Positions 14,342 through 21,428 of a stretch of 23,417 bases of DNA are shown one piece after another. The translations under genes and the position numbers were made by a program. The stretch comes from JBGPTK01 sp041497605. GTDB lineage: Bacteria > Acidobacteriota > Terriglobia > Acidiferrales > UBA7541. Every line of letters begins with the position of its first letter. Within the stretch, counting starts at the first letter, position 1. The stretch lies in assembly GCA_041497605.1 (NCBI GenBank), contig JBGQGW010000025.1, positions 1 to 23,417 of the forward strand, given 5' to 3'. The notes under the pieces were generated by a model, which saw only the letters and a program-made list of their open reading frames with translations, was not told the DNA's origin and searched no databases.

Positions 14342-15117
14342 CGACCGTCTCCGCTCCCGCGCTCCGGTGTGAGGGCCGCCGGGTGCAGGGAGGAAACTTG
14401 TGATGGGACACGAAACGCGACGGCTTCGGAAGCGCCGGCCTCTTGAGACTGCTTGTGCGATGGATGCGAGTGATGTTCGCGCTGAGAAGCGTCTGAATGG
14501 GAATGAGCCGAAGCGTGTACGTTCAAGAGCGGATCAAGAATTTCGCGCAGGGCGCGCCGGCCGCGCAAAATCCGGGATTTGACGGTTCCCACCGAGACAT
14601 CCAAAACTTCTGAAATCTCCTCGTACGCCAAGCCTTCGAGATCGCGCAAGATCACCGCGCTGCGATATTGTTCCGGCACCGAGGCCAAGGCATTTCGAAT
14701 CACAGTTTGAGTTTCCAGGGCAGCGAGCTTTTCAAAGGGAGTGGCATCCAGATCTTCGAGATCGATGGTGCGCTGACCTTCTTCATTTTCCGCGTCAATC
14801 GAAACTTGTTGCCGGTGATGCCGCCAGCACCAGCGCCTGTGATTCAGCGCTTCGCGAACAGCGATGCGGTAAAGCCACGTCTTCAGCGAACTCCCGCGGC
14901 GGAAACTGCGGATTCCGCGGAATGCTTTGAGGAAGACTTCCTGGCTTACGTCGGCTGCATCAGCGGCGTCGGCGAGAATTCCGAAGACCAGGTTGTAGAC
15001 GGGACCGTGGTAGTAGGTGACTAACCAGTCGAATGCGGCGTCAGAACCAGCTTGCAGTTCCGTCACCAGAACCGCTTCGTTCTGACCCCATTGCAAAACC
15101 TGTGCGAGATCGGACAT
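14338..15117 (-). CDS. ECF RNA polymerase sigma factor (RpoE/sigma-24 type) with His-rich tail
   Basis: The product is 259 residues. Region 2 spans about 24-95, with D-A-F-D-W-L-V-T-Y-Y, the core-binding A-D-V-S-Q-E-V-F-L-K-A-F and the -10 recognition part S-L-K-T-W-L-Y-R-I-A. Region 4 spans about 135-190, with L-A-S-V-P-E-Q-Y-R-S-A-V-I-L-R-D-L-E-G-L, Y-E-E-I-S-E-V-L-D-V-S-V-G-T-V-K-S-R and R-G-R-R-A-L-R. Most ECF factors end about here; this one has some 65 further residues, with seven His at 201-221. I chose the ATG at 15117 (M-S-D-L-A-Q-V-L) with AGGG just upstream; the frame runs back to 15312 without good starts. It directs transcription of an envelope-type regulon under control of the overlapping anti-sigma factor. 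Confidence 0.93.
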   Translation of the reverse strand: MSDLAQVLQWGQNEAVLVTELQAGSDAAFDWLVTYYHGPVYNLVFGILADAADAADVSQEVFLKAFRGIRSFRRGSSLKTWLYRIAVREALNHRRWCWRHHRQQVSIDAENEEGQRTIDLEDLDATPFEKLAALETQTVIRNALASVPEQYRSAVILRDLEGLAYEEISEVLDVSVGTVKSRILRGRRALREILDPLLNVHASAHSHSDASQREHHSHPSHKQSQEAGASEAVAFRVPSQVSSLHPAALTPERGSGDGR

Positions 15118-15379
15118 TTTCCCTACTGCCCTTCTCAGGCTGCGCCCGGATGCATCAGCGATCAGGTCGCCCGGTTTGCGTCTCGAGGAGTTCAGCCTTG
15201 CGGGGCTGACGCTTCGAGACAAGCCAGTCATTTTCTTAGACACCAAACCGGGTGCCTTTGTTGCTAGGATACCAGAAAATTCGGGACAGAGTGTCACCTT
15301 TGGCTGGCGCATAGGCGTACTAAGAGCAATTGGGATGCCTGCGCAAGTGCTGTAAAATGAGGCGAGTAGCTTGATTCCA

Positions 15380-15409
15380 TTGACCTTTTGTGGAGCGGGA
15401 TGCTATAAA
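15380..15409 (+). promoter_or_regulatory. Sigma70-type promoter of the tRNA unit
   Basis: TTGACC (15380-15385) and TATAAA (15404-15409) are separated by 18 bases. Each box matches the consensus at five of six positions. The predicted start is about 15416, before the tRNA-like remnant and tRNA-Ala, with no coding gene following on this strand until 17156. This is the best housekeeping promoter visible in the window. Confidence 0.6.
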
Positions 15410-15432
15410 AGTGAAGTTACCTTCCTAATTGT

Positions 15433-15490
15433 GGGGCGGTAGCGAGGTCGGGAGCGCGTCCCAGTTCCACCGGGAAGATCGCAGATTTGG
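15433..15490 (+). pseudogene. Decayed tRNA-like sequence (5' part) before tRNA-Ala
   Basis: This stretch aligns without gaps to the first 58 bases of the tRNA-Ala that starts 81 bases later; about two thirds of positions match by eye. It keeps a GGGGCGG acceptor 5' strand, TA, a 17-base D-arm of the same length, a five-base anticodon stem (TCCCA/CGGGA, one mismatch) and a seven-base loop GTTCCAC, whose middle triplet would be TCC (Gly). The T-arm does not fold, and no 3' acceptor strand or CCA follows. It is read as a broken duplicate or remnant of another tRNA gene. Confidence 0.5.
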
Positions 15491-15513
15491 TAGTTGGTTT
15501 GGATTTTTTTTGT

Positions 15514-15589
15514 GGGGCCGTAGCGCAGCTGGGAGCGCGCCTCGATGGCATCGAGGAGGTCGCGGGTTCGATCCCCGCCGGCTCCACCA
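15514..15589 (+). tRNA. tRNA-Ala (anticodon GGC)
   Basis: This is a complete 76-base cloverleaf. The acceptor stem is GGGGCCG with CGGCTCC (one G-T pair), the D-stem GCGC/GCGC, and the anticodon stem CCTCG/CGAGG around loop ATGGCAT with anticodon GGC at 15547-15549. The variable loop is AGGTC, the T-stem GCGGG/CCCGC with loop TTCGATC, the discriminator is A, and CCA is encoded at 15587-15589. It reads GCC (and GCT) codons for alanine. A promoter lies about 100 bases upstream, with a tRNA-like remnant between. Confidence 0.97.
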
Positions 15590-15658
15590 ATCACTACTGC
15601 TCTTTTCATGCTGGTTCGAGTCTTGCGCGCGCGGCGAAGGAAATCTCAAAAATTCCTG

Positions 15659-16993
15659 CTACTTCATTTGTGCATCTGCCGTAGCCACACGCCGCTTTGC
15701 TTTGATCAGCACATCCACTGAATCTGGCCGGCCATTCCAGAAATCCAAGCGAATACGCCCGTCCGGGAGCCGAGAGATTGTCGCGGGGATGGTGCTAGCG
15801 GTGAGGTACCAACCGGTTGGCAGGACGACCGCATTGCGCGGGCGGCCGAGGCTGCGATCGAAAACCAATTCGTCGCCGTCGAGACGATAGCTGACCGGGG
15901 CGGTGTAGGTTTCGGAGATTCGCAGGCGGATCGATTGGCCTTTCTTTACCGGTGGAAACGGAATCACCACGACTTCTGACTTCGGAGCGATCGGCTCACC
16001 GGCATCGATCTTGGCTGCGGCGAGATCTTCGCCGCTCATCATTCGAGTTGAGAGTTTCTCGCCGGTATCCAAAATGTAAGCCGAGGGATTCGAGACCGTG
16101 CTGCCTTCGCGAACGACGTTGAGATATTTGTCCATGCCCGGGCGCGACTCCGTGTAGTCGTGATACAGGCTGAAGGAGTGAGTTTCAGGCGGCTGAAGAA
16201 AATAGACAATGTCGCGATCCTGATGGGCGCGCTCGGAGAGGCGATCACTTTCAGTTTCGCCCTGAAAGGGCGACTCCCAACTGCGAGCCGAGGAAAGCGG
16301 ATGGGGAGCGGCTGCCGGTCCAATCTGCGCACCTGGTTTTGCTTTGAGAATGAGCGGCGCTTCGCCGGCGTTGCCGTTCATAAAGCTGATCGCGATGCGG
16401 CCGTCGGATTCGGGGAGCACCTGGGAGGGAACGTTGCATCCAGTCAATTCGTATCCGGCCGGGAGGACGACACGGTTGCGCTTGACACCGAGGGAACGGT
16501 TGAACACGATCGCATCCCCTTCGCGATAGTAGCTCTTCGCATCCTTGTACGTCTTGAGGATGATGATGCGGCCCTGGCCATCCGCTGGGACCGGCCGCGC
16601 GAGATAAACCTCGATGTAATTCGTGGAAAGATCAGCATCCGCCATGAGGGGATCCTTGCGCGCGTCCGCGCCGCTGACGACTTCGAAGCGAAGCGGCTGG
16701 CCGGACATCGCGTCAATCACGGATTCGTCGCTGGCCACGCTGCCTTTGCGGATGGGATTGAAATAATATTTTGCGCCGGGAGCGGTTGCGGTAACTTCGT
16801 AATAGATTTTGAAGCTGGCCGTCTCCGGCGCGAGCAATTCATAACGCGTGTACTCGTCCGATTCGGTTTGGAGCGCCACGGTGGCTGTGGCATCCACCGC
16901 GGGCGCGCTCGCGGCCGTCTGTTGCACGCGCGACGAGGCGCTGCCAAGCAAAAGGATTAGGACTACGGAGACTGAAACAAAATTCTTCGACAT
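15659..16993 (-). CDS. Secreted protein with two copies of one domain, function unknown
   Basis: The product is 444 residues. It has a signal peptide (MSKNFVSVSVVLILLLGSAS, cleavage about residue 21-26). The mature part is an internal duplication: residues of about 51-220 and 263-434 align along their whole length. Examples are F-K-I-Y-Y-E-V-T with F-S-L-Y-H-D-Y-T, G-D-A-I-V-F-N-R-S-L-G with G-D-E-L-V-F-D-R-S-L-G, and R-V-V-L-P-A-G-Y-E-L-T with A-V-V-L-P-T-G-W-Y-L-T; each ends in L-I-L/V-K-A-K. The pattern suggests beta-sandwich domains. The ATG at 16993 has AAGGAG 7 bases upstream; the frame runs on upstream but lacks such a site. It is divergent from the RNase gene across a 162-base spacer. 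I do not recognise the family. Confidence 0.8.
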   Translation of the reverse strand: MSKNFVSVSVVLILLLGSASSRVQQTAASAPAVDATATVALQTESDEYTRYELLAPETASFKIYYEVTATAPGAKYYFNPIRKGSVASDESVIDAMSGQPLRFEVVSGADARKDPLMADADLSTNYIEVYLARPVPADGQGRIIILKTYKDAKSYYREGDAIVFNRSLGVKRNRVVLPAGYELTGCNVPSQVLPESDGRIAISFMNGNAGEAPLILKAKPGAQIGPAAAPHPLSSARSWESPFQGETESDRLSERAHQDRDIVYFLQPPETHSFSLYHDYTESRPGMDKYLNVVREGSTVSNPSAYILDTGEKLSTRMMSGEDLAAAKIDAGEPIAPKSEVVVIPFPPVKKGQSIRLRISETYTAPVSYRLDGDELVFDRSLGRPRNAVVLPTGWYLTASTIPATISRLPDGRIRLDFWNGRPDSVDVLIKAKRRVATADAQMK

Positions 16994-17139
16994 CGATGTG
17001 CTCCTTAAAGCCACGTTCCGGTTTGGGACTGTATCAAAAGAAAGTGCAGCATAGCATTGACCGTGCTGAGAAGGGGCCATGGCTCGATGACGAGAACGAA
17101 ACCAGCGAAGCAAATTTCGCGCGTTGCAGAAACTTCGAG

Positions 17140-17145
17140 CTAGAA
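17140..17145 (+). promoter_or_regulatory. Candidate -10 box for the beta-CASP RNase gene
   Basis: TAGAAT matches the -10 consensus at five of six positions and ends 10 bases before the ATG. Transcription from it would start about 4 bases before the start codon, giving a nearly leaderless message; this fits the absence of a Shine-Dalgarno sequence. No convincing -35 box is seen at the usual distance, so the call is weak. Confidence 0.3.
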
Positions 17146-17155
17146 TAGCGCGCCT

Positions 17156-18547
17156 ATGGCAAAAATAACGTTTCTGGGTGCGGCCGAGACGGTCACGGGA
17201 TCGAAGTATCTGGTGGAGGCAGGTGGCAAGCGCTTGCTGGTGGACTGCGGGCTGTTCGAAGGCAGCCGCGAACTCAAGCAGCGAAACTGGGAGCGGCTTC
17301 CGATCGATCCAGCGTCGATCGATTGGCTGATTCTGACGCACGCGCATATCGATCACACGGGTTTTTTGCCGCGGCTGGTGAAAGACGGATACCGCGGGCC
17401 CATTTACTCGAACGCCGCGACGCATGAACTTTGCCAGTATCTGCTCCCGGATTCAGCGCATTTGCAGGAAGAAGACGCGCTCTACGCGGGAAAGAAGGGT
17501 TACAGCCGGCACAAGCCGCCGCTGCCTCTGTACACGGTGGAGGAAGCGCGGACCACGCTCGATAGATTTGAGCCGATTCCACGGATGGATCCGTTCACGA
17601 TCAGTCCACAATTCAAGGTGCAGCCGTACGACGCGGGACATATTCTTGGATCGTCGTCACTGGAATTGACCATCACGGAAAACGGGCGATCGATTGTGGT
17701 TGTGTTCTCCGGGGACATCGGGCGCTATAACGCGCCCATTCTGAAGAACCCTCAGTCACCCAGCCGCGCGGATTACTTACTGTGCGAATCCACTTACGGC
17801 GATCGCGAGCACCCGGCCGACACGAACTATGAAATGCTGGCCAGCGCGGTTTCGCGGACGGCGAAACGAGGCGGTGTGGTGGTGATTCCCGCTTTCGCGG
17901 TTGGCCGCACACAACTGCTGATGTACGTGTTGCGCAAACTCGAAGAGTGGCAGCGCATCCCGCATCTGCCGGTCTATGTGGACAGCCCGATGGCCATCAA
18001 CGTGACCGACCTGTACGTGAGGCATCACGAAGACCATGACATCAACTTTACGCGGGAAGAAAACTGGGGCGATCCGTTGAATATGCGCGAGGTGCACATG
18101 ACGCTGGCGGTGGAGGATTCGAAGCAGATCAACAACGTCAACACGCCTTGCATCATCATTTCCGCCAGCGGGATGGCTAGCGGGGGCCGAATACTTCATC
18201 ACCTGGCGCGACGGTTGCCGGACTCGCGCAATTGCGTGCTGATCGCGGGGTTCCAAGCGCAAGGGACTCGGGGACGGGCTCTGCTCGACCATGCGCCGAC
18301 ACTGCGCATCCATGGTGAAGACGTGCCGGTGCGAGCCGAAGTCGTGGAACTCTCGCAGTTTTCGGCACACGGTGACCGAACGGAACTGATTCGTTGGCTA
18401 TCGGGGTTGAGCGCACCGCCCCGGCAAACGTTTCTGGTACACGGAGAGCTTCCCGTCATGCAATCGTTCCGCGCGACGCTGGACGCTCAATTCCACTGGC
18501 CGATCACCATTCCCAAGTATGGCCAGACATTCGAGCTCACCGGATAA
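17156..18547 (+). CDS. Beta-CASP metallo-beta-lactamase fold RNase
   Basis: The product is 463 residues, typical of stand-alone beta-CASP RNases. The lactamase part has the metal-binding motif T-H-A-H-I-D-H (His62, His64, Asp66, His67), His162 in D-A-G-H-I-L-G-S-S and Asp187 in F-S-G-D-I-G-R. The beta-CASP insert starts near E-S-T-Y-G-D-R-E-H (211-219). It includes V-V-I-P-A-F-A-V-G-R-T-Q (242-253), V-Y-V-D-S-P-M-A and I-S-A-S-G-M-A-S-G-G-R. The closing motifs are S-A-H-G-D (His405) and L-V-H-G-E (His429). All zinc ligands appear intact. Such proteins act as exo- or endoribonucleases in the cytoplasm. The start has no ribosome-binding site; a TAGAAT box lies 10 bases upstream. A fragment of a second copy of its 3' end lies at 21225-21342. 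Confidence 0.93.
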   Translation: MAKITFLGAAETVTGSKYLVEAGGKRLLVDCGLFEGSRELKQRNWERLPIDPASIDWLILTHAHIDHTGFLPRLVKDGYRGPIYSNAATHELCQYLLPDSAHLQEEDALYAGKKGYSRHKPPLPLYTVEEARTTLDRFEPIPRMDPFTISPQFKVQPYDAGHILGSSSLELTITENGRSIVVVFSGDIGRYNAPILKNPQSPSRADYLLCESTYGDREHPADTNYEMLASAVSRTAKRGGVVVIPAFAVGRTQLLMYVLRKLEEWQRIPHLPVYVDSPMAINVTDLYVRHHEDHDINFTREENWGDPLNMREVHMTLAVEDSKQINNVNTPCIIISASGMASGGRILHHLARRLPDSRNCVLIAGFQAQGTRGRALLDHAPTLRIHGEDVPVRAEVVELSQFSAHGDRTELIRWLSGLSAPPRQTFLVHGELPVMQSFRATLDAQFHWPITIPKYGQTFELTG

Positions 18548-18798
18548 TTCCTGCTGTAACTCCGTGGACAAACTGACCGCTCTACGACGTCACGGCAAGC
18601 AATTCCTATCCATAGTGAACTTGAGCCATGCGGAGTTTGCCCACACCACTCCATTTGAGATTTCATCGGACTGACACGATTCGAAAGTAAGAGAAATAAG
18701 CGAGTGGCAAGCGTAAGATTATGTGCATATTGCTAAAGAGCTGCGTCCTCTGGGCCGGCATACGGATCACATGAAATAGGTAAGTGTCAGGAGGCCCC

Positions 18799-19848
18799 AT
18801 GAAACGACCTGTCTACATCCTCATATTCTGCTTCCTGTGCATTTCGTCCATCACAACCGCCAGCCGGGCGCAAATGACCAGCCGATCCAACACCAATACC
18901 ACTCGAAGAGTTACCATCGACGGATCCATTCGCTCGGAAGATAATTCGGAGATTCCGAAGCGTCTTCGCCTGGATCTGAATGCGCCGACGGGTGGAGCGA
19001 TCGCATCCGCTTTCGCCGACGACAATGGCCGGTTCAGTTTTTCAGGCATAGTTCCCGGGGTATACCTCATCCAAGTGGAAGAACCCGGGTTCGAACCGAT
19101 CCGCGAAAGCATTGACGTGTCGATTGGCAGCTTTCACGGTGTGACCCTATCGCTGAGAAAGATCATAGCGCCCGCCAGAACGGAAAACGGACCCACAGTT
19201 TCGGTGCATGAATTGGGCCTGCCACAGAAGGCCCACGACGCCCTGCGAGACGGGCGCAAGAAACTTTACGTGAGCAATGATGCGCAAGGCAGCGTGGCGG
19301 ATTTCCAAAAGGCCATCCAGGCTGCGCCCGAGTGCTATGAAGCGTACTACGATTTGGGAATCGCCTACTGGCAGTTGAAACAACTCGAAGAAGCCCAGGC
19401 CGCGTTGCAAAAGTCGAGCGAACTGAGCGCGAACAAATATGGACATGCGAACATGGCCCTGGGAATGATTCTGGCTGATCAGAAGAAATTCAGCGAGGCA
19501 GAGAAGTCTCTGCTTCTAAGTGTGGAAGCCGAGCCTGCTTCATGGATGGGCCAGTTCCAATTGGGGCGCGTGTATTACAGCGAGAATCGCCTGACGGATG
19601 CAGAAAAAAACCTGGAACGGGCCCGCGAATTGAAGCCGGATGCGCCGGGCATTCACCGGATGCTTGCATTGGTCCACCTACGGCTGCACAATTCCGCCGC
19701 AGCGCTGGAAGACTTGAATGCATACATCAAGCTTGATCCGGATAGCGCTGCCGGCCTCCAGGCGAAGCGGATGCGCGATCAAGTCCAGCAGTCGCTGGCC
19801 CAGGCACAATCGTCATCCACACCAGCCAGTGTCGCGCCCAAGCCTTAA
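18799..19848 (+). CDS. Secreted carboxypeptidase-regulatory-like plus TPR protein, tandem copy 1
   Basis: The product is 349 residues. It has a signal peptide (KRPVYILIFCFLCISSITTA, cleavage near A-S-R-A-Q at about 25). A carboxypeptidase-regulatory-like beta-sandwich domain follows (about 36-120), with V-T-I-D-G-S-I-R, D-D-N-G-R-F-S-F-S-G-I-V-P-G-V-Y and V-E-E-P-G-F-E-P. A linker leads to the motif V-H-E-L-G-L-P-Q-K-A (136-145), shared by all three copies, then four to five TPR units (about 145-315) such as C-Y-E-A-Y-Y-D-L-G-I-A-Y-W-Q-L-K-Q-L-E-E. The tail ends P-K-P. The ATG at 18799 has AGGAGG 4 bases upstream. It probably acts as a periplasmic or outer-membrane scaffold. Two paralogues follow on the same strand. 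The 251-base stretch before it holds no other gene or clear promoter. Confidence 0.87.
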   Translation: MKRPVYILIFCFLCISSITTASRAQMTSRSNTNTTRRVTIDGSIRSEDNSEIPKRLRLDLNAPTGGAIASAFADDNGRFSFSGIVPGVYLIQVEEPGFEPIRESIDVSIGSFHGVTLSLRKIIAPARTENGPTVSVHELGLPQKAHDALRDGRKKLYVSNDAQGSVADFQKAIQAAPECYEAYYDLGIAYWQLKQLEEAQAALQKSSELSANKYGHANMALGMILADQKKFSEAEKSLLLSVEAEPASWMGQFQLGRVYYSENRLTDAEKNLERARELKPDAPGIHRMLALVHLRLHNSAAALEDLNAYIKLDPDSAAGLQAKRMRDQVQQSLAQAQSSSTPASVAPKP

Positions 19849-19938
19849 GAAGAATGAAATCGTGAAGTGGAAATAAGCGATCCCCGTGTTCGGCTTACGA
19901 CTGGGAATTTGTTGGGATACAATGCAGCGAGGTGCCTC

Positions 19939-20961
19939 ATGGTGAGACCTTCCAGATTCCTGCCTGTCATTGCTGTAATTCTGTTGTTTCCGTCTCTTTC
20001 GAGAGCCCAAGCTGGATGCACCCCTTCCTGCACACTCCAGGGAAGCGTACGCTCGGCAGACACCCGAGCCGCCTTGCCAGACATTCGCGTCGACCTGGTG
20101 CTCACTCAGGAACCTAATCAGGTTGTGAGGAACGGGCATACCGACGGCGGCGGGAGATTCTCGTTCGGGCAGCTCAACAAAGGGTACTATACGGTAATCG
20201 TCGTCGACCCAAATTATGAACCAACAAGCATTCAGGTAAACCTGACGTTCGGTTCGCGCTCGGATATTGTCTTGTTTGCTAAGCCAGTCACTCCCGAAGT
20301 GACTGCGCCGGTGGGGCCGCCCATTTCCGCGCACGAACTTTCCATGCCACAGAAAGCCCGCCAAGCCGCGCAAGAGGGGAGACGCAAACTATACGTAGAG
20401 AAGGATGCGCAAGGGAGCATCGCGGAATTCGATCGTGCCCTTCAAGCCGCTCCAGGATATTACGAAGTTCTGTACGAGCGATCCATGGCGAATTGGCAGC
20501 TCGGGCATTTCGCGGATGCGGAAGAAAGCCTGCGAAAGGCTCTGGAACTGAGCGAGCAGAAATTCGGACAAGCAGATGTGGCGCTAGGGGCAATCTTCAA
20601 CGACCAGCAAAAATTCGCGGACGCTGAAGCGTATTTGCAACATGGTGTGGAGTTGCAACCCAATTCCTGGATGGCTCAATTTCAGCTCGGCCGGGCCTTG
20701 CTGGGGTTAAACCGGTTGGAAGAAGCCGAGAAAAGCGCAGATGAAGCCCGGAAATTGAAGCCGGACCATGCCGCGATCTACAGCCTGCTCGCAAATATCC
20801 ACAGCAAAATGCATAACCAACCGGCCTTGATTGCGGACTTGACTGAATATATAAAGATCGACCCCAATAGCCCGGCTGGAACGAAAGCAAAGCAATGGCG
20901 AGACGATGTCCAGCGGTCCATCGCTCAATCGCAGCCGGCCGAATCACAACCGAAGCCTTGA
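19939..20961 (+). CDS. Secreted carboxypeptidase-regulatory-like plus TPR protein, tandem copy 2
   Basis: The product is 340 residues with the same architecture as copy 1. The signal peptide is MVRPSRFLPVIAVILLFPSL, cut near S-R-A-Q (about 22-24). A C-T-P-S-C pair (Cys27, Cys31) is not found in the other copies. The carboxypeptidase-regulatory-like domain (about 31-115) has L-Q-G-S-V-R, T-D-G-G-G-R-F-S-F and L-N-K-G-Y-Y-T-V. The shared motif A-H-E-L-S-M-P-Q-K-A lies at 131-140, TPR units lie at about 140-310, and the end is Q-P-K-P. I chose the ATG at 19939 because GAGGTG lies 4 bases upstream; the frame could start at 19867 but would bury the signal peptide. It starts 90 bases after copy 1, so they may share a transcript. 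A hairpin element lies downstream. Confidence 0.87.
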   Translation: MVRPSRFLPVIAVILLFPSLSRAQAGCTPSCTLQGSVRSADTRAALPDIRVDLVLTQEPNQVVRNGHTDGGGRFSFGQLNKGYYTVIVVDPNYEPTSIQVNLTFGSRSDIVLFAKPVTPEVTAPVGPPISAHELSMPQKARQAAQEGRRKLYVEKDAQGSIAEFDRALQAAPGYYEVLYERSMANWQLGHFADAEESLRKALELSEQKFGQADVALGAIFNDQQKFADAEAYLQHGVELQPNSWMAQFQLGRALLGLNRLEEAEKSADEARKLKPDHAAIYSLLANIHSKMHNQPALIADLTEYIKIDPNSPAGTKAKQWRDDVQRSIAQSQPAESQPKP

Positions 20962-21030
20962 TCTCGCTTAAAACTTTTCCCCCGCTGTAACCCTTTAATC
21001 GTTTGGGAAGTCTAAAAACCAAACAGCATC

Positions 21031-21066
21031 GCTTGCGGGGTGGGAGGATTCCACCACAGGGTAACC
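21031..21066. repeat. Hairpin repeat element, copy A (after tandem copy 2)
   Basis: GGTGG (21039-21043) pairs with CCACC (21051-21055) over the 7-base loop GAGGATT, followed by ACAGGGTAAC. A sister element at 22546-22581 keeps both arms and the flank while the loop differs. It follows the stop of copy 2 by about 75 bases and may end or stabilise that transcript. Confidence 0.5.
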
Positions 21067-21224
21067 ACCAGCCTCTCGCCCCGCTTCCTCTTCAACAATC
21101 CCAGAGCACATTGTGGATGAGACAGCCTCGCGTCAGTTGCGACACGGACCGTAGCGCCGGGACATGAGCTATAGTTGTGAATTCCTGGCGTGAGCAAACA
21201 GTTCGGCCAAGGTGCCGGGCGGGG

Positions 21225-21342
21225 CTGGTGACAAATGCACAGCGAGCTCGCGGCTATGCAAGCATTTCGCGCGACGCTTGAAGCGCGGTTCCATTGGCCG
21301 ATCGTGTTTCCGCGTTACAGGCAGACTTTCGAACTTACTCCG
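21225..21342 (+). pseudogene. Fragment of a beta-CASP RNase gene (3' end only)
   Basis: From ATG 21235 the frame reads M-H-S-E-L-A-A-M-Q-A-F-R-A-T-L-E-A-R-F-H, then W-P-I-V-F-P-R-Y-R-Q-T-F-E-L-T. It matches residues 428-462 of the RNase at 17156-18547, with 24 of 36 positions identical by eye. The similarity begins at CTGGT just before the fragment and stops where the intact gene ends; the rest of the gene is missing. The frame runs on past the old stop into unrelated sequence, so this is a leftover of a duplicated or replaced RNase gene and not a working protein. It lies 86 bases before the third TPR paralogue, as the intact RNase lies before the first. Confidence 0.8.
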
Positions 21343-21428
21343 GAGCCGGTCGGAAACAGGCGATCGGAAACCCCCTCCGGGGCAGAGCGGTGGTACAATC
21401 GCGCCAAAGTCGAAGACAGGAGGTTTTC

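Noticed and set aside
15231..15312. Longer sigma factor starting upstream of 15117
   Set aside because: The extra N-terminal residues are basic and low in conserved features, and region 2 starts where expected for the 15117 start.
15403..15649. Minus-strand frames with R-G-S-N-P-R-P-P-R type peptides
   Set aside because: This is the well-known false translation of the antisense of a tRNA gene; the tRNA-Ala explains it.
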